Origin: Dichomitus squalens LYAD-421 SS1
Taxonomy: Eukaryota; Basidiomycota; Agaricomycetes; Polyporales; Polyporaceae
Length of the DNA stretch: 64,000 nt
NCBI RefSeq assembly: GCF_000275845.1
Contig: NW_006766887.1
Span: 398,670 to 462,669 of the forward strand
Direction of reading: 5' to 3'
This document shows, one piece after another, positions 35,317 to 47,700 of this stretch (positions are counted from its first letter, which is position 1; the number at the start of each line of letters is the position of its first letter). The notes below the pieces were generated by a model that was not told the origin of the DNA, ran no database searches, and saw only the letters and a program-made list of their open reading frames with translations. Made by a program: the position numbers and the translations under genes.

Positions 35317-36588
35317 AATGCTTTGTATGGATGGTAGCAGCGTGTTGAGTCTGCGCTAGCGCGGAACGTTGATTGAACTACCTATATACTTTTCACTATA
35401 CTCAAATCGTCCTGGGACGTGCCGGCTATGTATCTATTATAATGCAAATTGACGTCTCTCGCCCCAGATATCTCTTGGTTGTTGTTGTGATACTGTTTTG
35501 AGCCGGAAAGTGACAAGTGATATGCCTGCCTGCCATCGTGTCCCGCCCTTCGTGTTTTGGCAGATCGCAGTATGTTTGACCTTCTGGGGGCATCGCAACA
35601 TCTGACGCGAACATCATCGTGGTCTACATTCAATAGTATCCGTGATTCTGAGGAACGGTCATGAGCGCTTGGAGCTTTGTCTCGGTGTTGATACTACTGT
35701 CATGACCTCTTGTTCGAGCCATGACTCGGGGTCATCATGGGGTTCATAACAGCACTGCAACCGTGTCCTAGCTTTGCGGAGGACTAGTTTCATCCCAACA
35801 TTCCAGACGTCTTTCAGAAGGTGTGACTACGTCTACCACACCGACTGGGCGCCCAACTGTATCCAACGATCATCCCGTCCAGAAACACACGTCCGTCCTG
35901 TAGCGAGTCCTTGATTACCCACTCTACTTTGCCGTGTATTGCTAGGACTTTCACTCAGCGTATCCGCTCGTACATCAGCAGGCAAGAATGCGTGAAGGTT
36001 TACAGCATAGGTGCCGGATGAACTCCTTCCCATCCTCGTTTGCTTAGGCTTGGATGTATTGTATTGTACACACAATTCTACGTCTACCTCACTCGTGTTC
36101 TTTTCACGACGGGCCGCTGACAGTGTCCATTGGAATTTCAATGTCATTGAGTGATCATCATTCTCAAAAGTGTAGCATATCTGTGTGGTTATCTAGGTGA
36201 CGCGTACTACGGGTGCAAGTGTTGAGCACGTCAACAAAGTTCAGCCGCCATATGCATATACAGTGGCCCAGTGGAGTGTATCGAATTCTGGAACCAGATG
36301 TGTTCGCAACGTGAGCTGCCACGAAAGATACACAATAAGTACAGTAAGTCGATAGGAAAAAGGAGGGCATCTGGAGATCGCCTTCGACCTCGGTGTCGGT
36401 GTGTTGTCATGTCGGCATAGTGAAGGCATAGCATACTCTGGATTACGCAGACAGAGTAGTAAGTACTGAGGAAGGCACGGTACAAGTACATTGGAGAAGC
36501 ATGCTACTGTGGACTTCATGTCATAAGCTACCCATCGTACAGAGGAACGAACGTCAGACAACCTGAGACAAAGCTCGACTGGCCAGCC
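35317..36588. other. Convergent intergenic region, no gene recognised
   Basis: About 1.27 kb between the PMT4 stop and the stop of the Bye1-like gene. Short frames on both strands only; no domain, repeat or RNA gene was recognised. Confidence 0.45.
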
Positions 36589-39500
36589 TTAGCTCCATCT
36601 TTGCGGCTGCTCGCCACCCCATCCCCCACCGCCTCCGCGATTACGTGGTCCAGTAGGCGGGGGTCCACTACGGCCTCTCTTCGGCCAGCCTTGGTCTCGC
36701 CCACGACCGCGCTCTCCGCCCCCTCGCCCGCGGCCCCCACGGCCTCCACGGCCACGGGGGCCCCGGTCATAGTCATGGCTGTTATTAGGATGGTTCTGAT
36801 GAGGACTGTGGTCGAACCGAGCATTTCCACGGGGCGGGCTTTGAGAAGTCGGAGGAAGATTGACGGAATACGGAGGGGGCGGCTGAGGGTATACCGGGAG
36901 ATGGTACGGTGCCTGAGGAGCCCACGCCTGGAGAGCAGCCGTGGGAAGTGCTATGGGCTGCGAAGCTACAGGCACGCCAGGAATAGGGATAGATGAGGGC
37001 GGCGATTGCACAGATGCCTTCGAAAGCGCCTGGAGCATGAGTGTAATCTGTTCCGGGGTCAAAGCACTGACATCGGGCGTGGGATTCGGTGGAGGAGCGG
37101 ATGGAGAAGGGCCAGCGGCAGAGGGAAGGGGATGCGGTTTGGGAGCCACCAGGGTCTGCGGCTGCACCAAGGATGGAATGTTTTGCAGGGCGGCTAGATG
37201 CTGAAGTTTAGAGAAGTCAATATTGGGGAGAGCCGAAGCCGTGGTGGAGGGCTGCGGGGCAGGTGCAGCAGCAGAAGCGGCCTGGAGTGGCTGAGGAGGG
37301 GGCACGAGCTTGCCCTTCGTCAGCACCCAGATACCAACGAGGTAGTCAGTGGCACGTTCTGTGGGCAGCTGTAGCTGATCCAAAAGCTCCATATACTCCG
37401 GAATTGGGTCCGTGGATAGCAACGGAACGACATAGAGCTCGCGTCCGGGAGCGCTCGACTTTGGATTATGACCCCACGGGAAAATCAATCCATGGCGCCT
37501 GTAAGTAGTAATGAGCACGCCAGTTGCAACGGAAGCGTTCAGACAAACTTACCCTTTGGATACAAGATGACTCTTGAGTGCGTTGAACCCGGTGGTGTCC
37601 ATGCTTGGCGCGGCAGAGAAGGCGACGGCAATGAGCTCTTTCGAAGGATTAAGCCGCACTTGCGTAAGATACTGCGCCGACTTCTCCACCTGCACTCGGC
37701 CATCAATCCTGAGCTCCTTTGACGGAAAGAGCGTCTGCCACAGCGGGGAATCGCTTCCCAAAATCCGGCCACCCGCCTGACGGGCAGTGACGGCAACTTC
37801 TTGAGGGATGGTGGAGTCCAGAGGCATGCTCAACTGTTTAGGAAGTGAGTGGGATTCCTTGGGGGTCAGAGGGCGAATGCACCCACAATTCCGTTCCAAA
37901 CAGTAGGCTGAGAGTCAAAAGCAGCACGCTGGACCTCGGCAGTAAGCTCAACGGGCTCGGGGACCTTCTCTTCCGGCTGTTCCTGCTCGTTCTCGGTATT
38001 GCTGAGGAACATATCGAAGTCCTGGTCGTCAGCTCGACCACCAAGAAGCTCTGCATCGGTCGGTTGGTCAGCGGGTGCTAGGGACGATGGGTCCTCCGAG
38101 TCCTGGGGCTGGGCCTCCGCTTGAGGTTGGGATGCTGTCCCAGAGGAGTTGGGAGTCCACAGAGCACTGAGATCGAAGGACGACCGCGAGGGCGTGTCAG
38201 GCTGCGAACCTTTCGCCGCGAAGGGGGATATGCCAGTGGTAGGGGACGGGCCGACGGAGGAAGGAGTGGGCTGCGAGGCACCCTCCGACGTGGTCTCCGT
38301 GGGCGCGGGTGCGAGTGTGGGCGGAATCTCCGCGAAAGGCGTAGCGAGCGTATCGACGGGGGTCATAGCAATCTCTCCAGATGACTCCTCATCGATATTG
38401 ATCAGATCAGCGAGGTTCAGCTCGTTTTCCACAGGGCCTCCGGCGAAGTCAGACACGGACGGCACGAACAGCGGGTGCATAGGCGGGCGCATAGACGACG
38501 TGGAGGACGCAAGATCCGCCGCCACCGCCTGGGCAGCAGCATGGAGAGGCACCGGGGGCGGGGCACCCCACGCAGGGGCCTGGCCGACAACGGGAGACTC
38601 AGGCGGGGCGGAGCCCGTAGACTGGGAGCGCTGGGCCTGCAGGCGGAGGCGCGCGAGCCTCTCTCTCTCAATCCGCTCCTCCTCTTCCTCCTCGCGCTCG
38701 CGCTCAACCTCACGCTGACCAGCACCCGTCACATCCTCGATGTCCTGCAGCCCCTTGTGCGTGAGCTTCGCCCGCGGGACGATGGACTTCTTGAGGATGG
38801 AGTGCGCCAGCGCCTCCTCCTCGAGCTTTTTGATAGACTGCTTCTCCGACTCGCTCGCGAGGTCAGTGGAGGACATCGTGGACAGCTCTTTCGGTGTAAT
38901 ATGAGACGAAGCTATGCGCATGTGGAGGACAACACGGTCTGCTTTGCTCAAGTTAAACGTAAGCATTCGGAACCGCTCCCTGTCGTGACGAAGTCGAGTG
39001 ATCAGCGATTCGTTCATCACGGGTGCTGATGCCCACGGAGATAGACATACTTGTATTTCCCCCCGACGACCTGCTTCCCTGACTTGTCCGGCTCAGAATA
39101 AAGCTCGTACATGCAATTCTCGAGTTCAACGCCGAACTGGTTGGCCTTCGCCTCCAGCTGTTCCTTCTCCTCCGAGGTCAGCTCTTCGGGCTTCTTGTCG
39201 GGCTGCTCGCTGCGTCCAGCAGTATCGTCGCCTTCATCGCGCTGGGCGAGGAAAGGGTAGCGCGTGAAGATCTGCCGGAACAGCTCCTGCAGCTTCGTCA
39301 GGCAATACTTGCGCGCAGCGTCTTCCCCAGCGGTGGACTCCGACCGAGGACGTTTCGCCGGCGGCGGCGCAGGCTGGGCTGATGTCGACTTCTTCCTCTT
39401 GGCCAGGTGGCTCGGCGTCGGCGAGGACTGCTTGCGAGCAGGCTCCTTGGGGGTCGAGCTCGCCCGACGGATGCGTTTCGAGCTGCCGGCACGATGAGAC

Positions 39501-40835
39501 CCGTCCGAGTCGGATCCGCCGTCAGAGTGGTATGACGAACGGCGAGCGCGGCGCTGGAGGAGGCCTTGGTGAGCTTTGGCAGGGTGTCTCGAGTGTTCAA
39601 GACGCACCTTCGAGGCGTTGTCGGCCCGGGGGTTGTACTCTTCCGAGCCCTCGCTGGATGCGTCGGACTCGGGTTCCTCTGCAGCCTTCGCTTCAGCTTC
39701 AGCTTCGGCTTCGGCTCTCGCCTTCTGCTTTGCAGCTGTAGCCGCGCTGGACGATGCTCGTGTGACACGGACGTCGTCGCTGCGGACGTCTTGCATTGCG
39801 TCTGGCCCTTCCCATTCCCCTGTAACCGACTGCAGTTAGCTTCTCGATCTGTGTATGATTTTGGCCAAAAATGAATGCAAGGTAGGAACAGGAGCCACGA
39901 AGTGACGAAATGAACTACAGTACTACGTAAAGGCAATGATATGTCCTCGTCCCCGTCCTTGTCCTCATCGTCGTCACGGGCGTTCGTGTCTGGCTACGCA
40001 TACATTCAACGAATCTACCCTCACATAGTTGGATCGACCTTCGGATGTTCGGTATTTTCTGCTTTATTGACCACGGTCATACCGAGGACTATGGCAACTA
40101 GCTACCTACAGCGGGCGCTTCACCAACGGCGGCTGATCCAACCGCAGCAACTACGAAGACAAGGACGAGGTGCACGGAACGACAGGTGTTGCTGCATCAT
40201 GCCCACAATCCTTGCTCGTCTTTCGATGGTACGGTATGCGTGAGGACGTTCTGACTGACGGGACTATCATGCAGTGGCTGAGCCAAGAGACGGAGATACT
40301 ACTGACTATGGTATTGTGATCTAGTACATCGATAACCGCAACGGAAGAGACAACCGGACGAGCGGGGGTAAACAGGCGAGAGCAAAGCAGATACTCACTG
40401 ATGGTTCTGGCGCCAGTCTTCTCGTGGCATAAAGGGCATACATAATGCTCTGGAGGAAGACCGGATGAGGCCCCGCAGCACGAAAAAAGAGGGTCCGGGT
40501 ATGACTCACGAATCTCCTCCGCATCGGTCTCGCTCAACTCGACGCAGCGGAAATGGTACCTGTGATACGGTCAGTGAGCAAAGAAAAAGGGCCGAAGGAC
40601 AGCAGGAAGGGACGCACCAGTCCTTGCAGCTCGAGCAGTGGATCATGGGCGATCCGTCGTCGGGCTTCTTGCATAAGCAGTATATCTTTGCGCCTCTCTT
40701 CGTCGCCCTGACCTTCCCAAGCGAGCCGTTCATCCTGAGATTCTCTTTATTGTCGCTGATAACAGAGGTGTCTTGCGTCTGGGGCCCCGTCCTCGTCGCT
40801 TGCCGGGTCCTGACGGTGGTCGTTCGGGTTGACAT
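36589..40835 (-). CDS. BYE1: Bye1-type transcription factor (PHD, TFIIS-M, SPOC) with RGG tail
   Basis: Bye1 binds RNA polymerase II through a TFIIS central domain and H3K4me3 through a PHD finger. Exon 1 (40618-40835) starts MSTRTTTVRTRQATRTG and holds the first half of the PHD finger (YCLCKKPDDGSPMIHCSSCK). The next exons complete it (YHFRCVELSETDAEEI and HYVCPLCHEKTGARTI). After a 579-nt intron (39820-40398) come EWEGPDAMQD, a long charged linker, and the TFIIS-M helices (EDAARKYCLTKLQELFRQIF, GVELENCMYELY, FRMLTFNLSKADRVVLHMRI, ITPKELSTMSSTDLAS). A disordered region leads to a SPOC domain (PTVWNGIVG, AGGRILGS, VRLNPSKELIAVAFS, GLIFPWG, DYLVGIWVL). The C-terminus is a Pro-rich stretch and an RGG-rich tail ending EQPQRWS. 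Domain order equals Bye1. The RGG tail is an addition whose conservation I cannot judge. Confidence 0.85.
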
Positions 40836-43800
40836 CGTGGGTGGGGACGGGCCAGCGCGTGGGAGGTCTTACTTCTGTCGTGGCACTTTTTGAACTCCGC
40901 CGGCTACTTCCTTGTGTCTCAAATAGGAAGCTTGGCTGTACTTCGACTCATCCTGCCATATTGGTATCTCATACTCCAGGCCACGCTTGAACGCGACCCA
41001 CTGTCAGCGGTCTGCCAAATCCGCACATCAATCTTCTTATCTCTATCTTCGGAGAAATGGCTGCAGCTGTCTTCGGCTCACGGCTTCGTGGAACGACAAT
41101 GCGCGTATGCAGGGCTTCTGGGTCGACTATCATCCCCTGAGGTCGTTCTTGTGATGCGTGCAGGACTTCGAGAATTGCGATTGCGCGCGATGGCGTGCGT
41201 ACAAAAGGGGTCTTATCGCAGCCCTCCTGGCCACGCGTGTCTTGCAGGAATGTTCGCACTCCACTCCATCTTGCATCGTGATGGACTGTGGCGGTTGGCA
41301 CTCTAGCCCCGAGACACACAAGGCAAGGAGATCTGGGTATGGCATGTTGGCTGATCATCTCTCCTGCTCTTCCATGCATTGAGGCGAACGCATGTCTTGC
41401 TAGGACGTTGTTGTCAGACCACCTGATCGAGGCGCCGCTGCAACTCGGACGGGATGCATGAGAAGCACTCGATGGTTGCGAGGAGCCTCTGTTTCTGCAA
41501 TAGCGATGCCATTCCAGCGACCCGCCCCGCGACCTGGAACGCGGCGTGCGTTTCGTGGCGGCTTCGTGGACGCTCAGAAGTTATCGATCCTTCTGTGCGG
41601 GCGCGATAGTGAGGGTGATTCCTAGATCCTCAAGATTGAGGCTGCCTTCCTGACGTGCACGTCGAGATCACCCTTTGAGAAGTACCCCTGTTCAAGCAAG
41701 GGTGCTGCAGTCCTCTGCCGTGACTCCAAGACGGAACGTACTCAACTATGAGGTACACGCAGAGAACTGTGGCGAGGTTACGTAGACCGCTGTCTAGTGT
41801 GTGTCTCGGCCTTCCGTTGATGGGCTTATCGCTGCCTCGTAAGTACTGTCAGCTGGACATGGGCCGTGGTGGTTATACTTGGGTTCTTATTCTCTGTGCC
41901 CTACTCGATGTGTCACCAGGAGCAGCTTCAGCACATGTAAGTAGTCCGGAAGCTATCCCGCCGAGCCGGGCGTGCCGCGCCGTTAACCAAACAGGGCGAA
42001 GCAGTGGCTATAGCTAGAGCGCCACCGCACCTTTACCATGTCAAGCAAGCTCTCGCGCCCTCGTGCGCTCTTTGACTCTCTACTTGGACCGCCTCTTCGC
42101 TTCATATGCACAGGCTGATCGACGGTGGGGTTCATATGCAGGATCTCCACAGCGTGTTCACCGGCACAGGAATATGGATGTTCGTTATCTACGGGCAGCT
42201 GTGGGCACATGTGATCCTCCTTCGTTGATGTCACGGCCCGCAAGTTGGTCTGTCTCGCTAGTGTAGACAAGTCTCGGACTGGCATCGGAATGTTGCAACG
42301 GCGCCAGGTCCATTGCACACCTCAAGTTACGAAATGCCGGTCAGGCGGGCAACGAAGACGAGCACCATTCTACCCCTATTGCATGCCGATGCGCGTCACA
42401 GATTCAGGTGTGCATTGCTTGTACTTAGCGTAATTGCACCGCGTCGAATCGCCACCGACGATTGTGTGTAGTACGACCCCCTCGCTGAGGTTGGAGGTCC
42501 TCGATCGCTAAGAGCGTCAGAGGCCCGAGTAAAGCACAATGCACACTGTCTCAGCAGGTGACAGCAGCGAGCAAATTGGCGCACCGGTTCAAGCGCGAAA
42601 AGGGTCCGAGGGTGGCTCCAGCCGGTGCTCCTCATGCAATGGAGATCGGACTAAAAGCCACTCATTATGTAGCTGTGCCGGCGGGTTCCTTACTCTCTCT
42701 CGATTGTGATTTTGCGATTTTGCGATATGTACCTGTGCCTTTAGAGTGGAGCTGTGTCGGACAAGGACGCTTCGAGGGGGTGAGAGGTGCGAGCACACGG
42801 AGCCAGCGAACGCGGGTAGGTTCAGTCACATAAGCTTATTGGCCGAGAAGGCCGTCATGCGTGGAGCTACATGGGCAGACATGTGGACGTCGGATTTGCA
42901 GTGACGTCTCGCGCGGACATGGGATTCCGGTGAAGGCTGGGCTGGCGGCCACGAAGGGAGTGCGATAACGAGTGGGATCTGCGGTGGTCGAGTAACGCCC
43001 TGGACGCTATGTAGAGTAGCGCCGAGGCGCTTGGGATCAGCGCATTCGGAGCGCTAGCAGCGGGACGTCTGTCCAAGACTCGGAGCCCATCAGCAATTCC
43101 TGACGTTGATCCCGAACGAATCGGTCGTCAGAAACGCAAGATTTTCACGATTCGTCGAGATTCAAGGGCGAAGAGTCTGTGTTCGTCTGGGCGTGTATGT
43201 CCGAAAGGCACGCCCACGATTGTGGTCGAATAGAGGACGTCCGAGGAGATGTAGCGCCGATGTAGGTCATACTTAGGAGGTGTTGTTGGCGTCTGCGGCT
43301 GTTTGATCGACGACGTGAGCGCGTATCGCGAGGACGGAGACGCGATGTCTGATGCTCGATCGCGCACGTGATCGTTCCATATGGTTAGTGCGGCATCCCT
43401 CGGCGCGTCAGCGGCGCACGACCGCAACCCACAGCTCGGGGGCGACCTTACCCAGTCCGTCGGCCAGCGACGGAGGGCTGTGATGTCCAGGTATGCAATC
43501 CTCGGCAGAATTGCACCCAGAAGATGCACGTCTGCGGGTTTCGAGCAGAGTCTGTGACCCGGGACTCCCACCCCGTGGACTTCTCGCTGATGTCCAAGTG
43601 ATGTGAGCCGCCGTTGGCCGGGCGAAGGACACGACGGAAAATCGTCGTCCGAGCGCCGAAACGCAGCGTGGGCGGCCTTTGTGAGGTCGGATGCTCGTCA
43701 TAGACCAGGGTGGACTGTCGTCATATGCTTCGCGGTGGCCATTCATGCGCAGCGGACGATACGGCAACGGGGACGGGTCCTGTGAGTGCAATACCAGAGT

Positions 43801-44791
43801 TGTCATGAGCCTCGTCGCACTCCTGTGGCCAGATGGCCCGTCTCAGATACGCTGATGGGTGATATGCATCAACTCGACTCGAGTATCGCGGCGCTTGCGG
43901 AGCCTAGCGTTCATTCGTAGCCTTCCATTCTTTGAGCGCAGGGGCCACTGGAGTATGCTATATTGATATGCAGAGCGTGCCCAGCCATGGTCGGCGCCGG
44001 ACAGCTGATAGAAGGAGACAGAGTGCGCCCGGGCGGCTACGGCGATGGGACGTGCTTCTTATATCGGCAAAAACGGGCGCCCAGGAGCAAGTGCCGGACT
44101 GGGCTTCGCAGTCGACCCGTGTTCCACCTCCCTCTGCCGCCAACGACGACCAGCGACCCGCTCGTTTTCGACGCTCGTTGTCGTTGTTCTCTCCTCACTC
44201 CACGCCGTCCACGCCGTCCAGAGAGCTCTTCACAACCCGCCCTGCGTCCCGTTCTCAGCGTATATGGCGCGTTCTCACAGCGCTCTCCCTGCTGTCCGAC
44301 CCACATCACTCTGAACTAGCTCCAGCCTGCAGCCGACATTGTCTCCCTATCGCCACAACCTCTACCGCACCCTTGCTTGATCCTTCTGTCACCTTTTTCC
44401 GATTCAGAGCGCGTTCGGGTCCGCTGACTTGCATGTCTATTCCTGTGGTCCGTCCCAGCCCCACTCTTGACTCTCACTTCCCTTCCGAACACGGTCTTCT
44501 CCTGCGTATCTGAATACTAGAACTGTGCTCCGTGGCATTCTGGGTACGATAATCAGTCCCCCGCTATCCGTCCCTTCACCCGTTCGCCCGTGCCCGTTCC
44601 CATGCTCACGCCCTTTCCGTCACATTCAGAACTGCCGGAGTCGATTGCTACTCCCTTCCGGTCGTCTTATTTGAGTGAGTGCCGTAAGCACCTTCCTCTT
44701 GCGCCGTGCAACTCACGCGGTGCACGCGTTGCAGCACGGTTGTTAGCGTCGGCGAAACATCCTCTTCGACAACCACGACGCACCTGTTCAT
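40836..44791. other. Gene-poor 4-kb gap
   Basis: About 3.96 kb with no protein domain I can recognise. Several 80-150-residue frames exist on both strands (for example near 40890-41306, 40969-41379 and 43128-43571), but they overlap each other, lack motifs and mostly begin at non-ATG codons. The last 400 bases before 44792 are CT-rich and probably carry the kinase gene's promoter and 5' UTR. It could hold a non-coding RNA or decayed transposon, but nothing in the sequence shows it directly. Confidence 0.4.
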
Positions 44792-47700
44792 ATGGCCGCC
44801 GCCGTTGCCAAACTCAACGTCACGATTTCCAAGCCGCTCCCTATGGTTTCCCAAAAGCACGTAGATCCCCCAGCCCCTTCCACTTCTCGGCAACCCCCGC
44901 CATCGGAGCACCAACCGAAGACATTCAGTCGGCTACGTTCCTCTTTGGAGCAGAGTTTGCGGACCGCGACCAAGTCAAAGGCCAAGGGTCCCGCGCCCGT
45001 CGACGAGTCGGGAGTGCTCTCCCATGGTGCAGGCAAGGGCAAGGGAAGAGCATCCGAGGACGATGGCCCTAAGGAGAAGGAGAAAGCCAGATCGCGGATG
45101 CTATCTAAAGTTTCGTTCCGCCGGCCGGGCAGAGATGTATCTTCGCCCTCACCCGTGCCACCTGTGCCTCCTCTGTCCGTCGAAGAAAGAGGCGACGCTG
45201 CGCGGGGGAACGGGGCTCGGGCTCAGGACAAAGTTCGAGTCGCTGGCCATACGAGCTTCTTGACGCCCTCGTTGCGACAGGCCTCCATGTCTTCCCCCGC
45301 CTTGCACCTGTCGGCGCAGTCCGTTTCCTCCCCCTTCACCCAGCCCTTCGCGCTCCCCAGCGGGTCCACCTCCAATGTTGCAGCTCTCGTATCGCCACCT
45401 AGAGACCGTGCTCGAAAGTCCAGCGTTCAGCCCGCCGTAAGTACCAAGGACATCAGCGGCCCAGCTCCTCTGGTTCCCAAACGAGATACCCGCGCCAACG
45501 GCACGTCCTCACCATCCCCCAGGGATCACGAGCAGCGACCATCCAAGAGTCGACCGGCCCCCCTCACGCTCGCTTCATCTAACAACGTTCCTTCACCACC
45601 CCAGTCTCGCGACCGTGCTCGCTCACCACCTCCGGAGACCCCGACGCGCAAGTCCAGGGACACGACGAGATCACCTGATCTATCACCCCCGGGCTCGCCG
45701 TCGCCTCGAGGGATCGGCGTGAGCTCGAGAAGGGCAGCGGCAAGCGCGAGCCATCTCCCTCTCGGCCTCGGATCCCCCCCGTCCACCCCACACACGCCCC
45801 GTGCGACCAGTCCGATCCAGCCCCGTTCGTCGTCCCGCACGTCCACGCGCACACCGACACGGGTGATTCCCTCCGCGTCCTCGTCATCACATCTCCCGCT
45901 CGCATCGACGTCCTCTGCCGCCTCCGGTCGACGGCCCTCCTTCGACGCCCGTCGACCATCAATAGATGCCCGTAGACCCTCCTTGGACGCTCGCCCCAGC
46001 AACATCTCGCCATCGCCGTCCAGCTCTAGAGCGGGCTCGCCAATAGCCCCTGCCGCCCGCACTCGCGCCGTCTCCCCGACGCAGCGCAACTACTCGCCCG
46101 GCTACCAGAACCGCCTGTACAATGCCTCCACGACGTCGCTCGCCGCCTCTGCGCCTTCGAATCCGGAACACAGGGAATCGATCCGGGCGGCGACGTCGTT
46201 CCTGTGCAAGGAGATGCTCAAACCACCGTCGCAGGTGAACAAGTCCAGCTTGGACCCGAAGGAGTACGATGAGGTCGAGGCCCGGTTGCGGGCGCTGGCG
46301 CGCTTAGAACGCATCTGGACGCGGACGGGGGCCATGGGGAGCACGACGCAGGTCAACTTGGCGGGGCAGGGCAGCGGCGTCGCGTCGGGGAGCGATGAGA
46401 AGGAGAGGCGGCTGTTCGCGGAGGCGTTGCGGGATGGTTATGTTCTGTGCCAGTGCGTCACGTCGGTTGCTTCACAAACGCTTGTTTGACTGACCGAGGG
46501 CCCGCGGTCCGACAGATGCCTGAACAAGCTCTTCCCGGGCACGGTCGCGCGGGTCGACCGGCGCGAGGACGGGTTCGTGCGCACGTCGAACGTCACGAAG
46601 TTCCTCGCGGGGTCATCGTCGGTCGGACTTGGGGCGGACGAGCTCTTTCACCGCGATGACCTCATCGAGGCCACGGGCGAGTCGCTCTCAAGGGTCGCCA
46701 AGTGCGTTCTCGCGCTGTCGCGGCTCGCGGAATTCCCGGGGGTGGACAAGTCGAAGATCATGCAGGGGCAGGCTGGAGGGCGTGCGGCGAGCAGCCCTTA
46801 TGGGCAGAACGGCCGCGCGGCCGCGTCCACGCCCAACCTCAGCATGTCGCAGCTCCAGCGCTCGACGTCGCCTGTTGGCCCCGGCTCGCCTGGCGTGCGG
46901 AAGAGGTGGAGTCCGCACCAGCATTTGCCCACGGTCCGTTCCGATAGCCCTAACGAGGAGTCGAGCGACGGCCAGACGGTGAACAACGACGACGTCTTCG
47001 GCAGCACCCCCAACACCAACGAGTCGCGGTCCAGCCCCCGAGACAGGGATGAGATGCGGCCGTCTGTCCCTCCACGCTCCCCCCTGCGCGTCCGACCCGT
47101 CGTCGAGCGGATATCTATAGCTGACTCGACCCGTGCGTCCATGGGCGACTCGGTCATCGGCTCCCTCGCGGAGTCCGTCGAGCTCCCGGTCCCTGTGGGG
47201 ATGCGTCAGTCCCAGGCGTCAAGCAACCTCACCGACACGACCATGTTCTCCAGCCTCCTCGAGCCGCCGCGGAGCCCGGGGAGCCAGAACAAGTTCGGGA
47301 CGATCCGCACCGTGACGACCGATGCGACGTCCTTTGTGGCCTCGGACGCGCCGTCCATCACGCGCACCGAGGGCAGCTCCATCGCGCCGTCGTTCAAGGA
47401 GGAGGGCCGGAAGCGCGCCGTCGACTCGCCCATCCGGGCCTCCCGCGAGCGGCGGCCGAGCGAGACGGCCATCGTCGACCTGTCGAGGGTCGTGGAGGAG
47501 ACGGAGGACGGCGCGACGAGCAGGACGCGGTCGGACAGGACGGAGTCGGACAAGGCTCGGTCCCCGGCGAGAGCCGTGCCTATCAAGCTCGGGAAGGGGA
47601 AGTGGCCCGACGACTTCATCGGCTTGGACGCGTTCCAGGCGCCGAAGTCGTCCGTTTTGGACGAGGACGAGGACGACGACTCGTTCGGCGTGTCGGTCCA

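Noticed and set aside
40890..41306. 139-codon plus frame upstream of the Bye1-like gene
   Set aside because: Overlaps other frames of similar length on the opposite strand, has no ATG-led context or domain, and shows no splice-supported extension.
43128..43806. Possible F-box/LRR fragment on the minus strand
   Set aside because: Phrases such as LPRIAYLDITALRRWP look LRR-like, but there is no F-box, no consistent frame and no repeat; too weak to call.
45526..46089. Minus-strand frame of 187 codons
   Set aside because: Antisense shadow of the Ser/Pro/Arg-rich N-terminus of the same kinase gene; no independent motif or splice sites.
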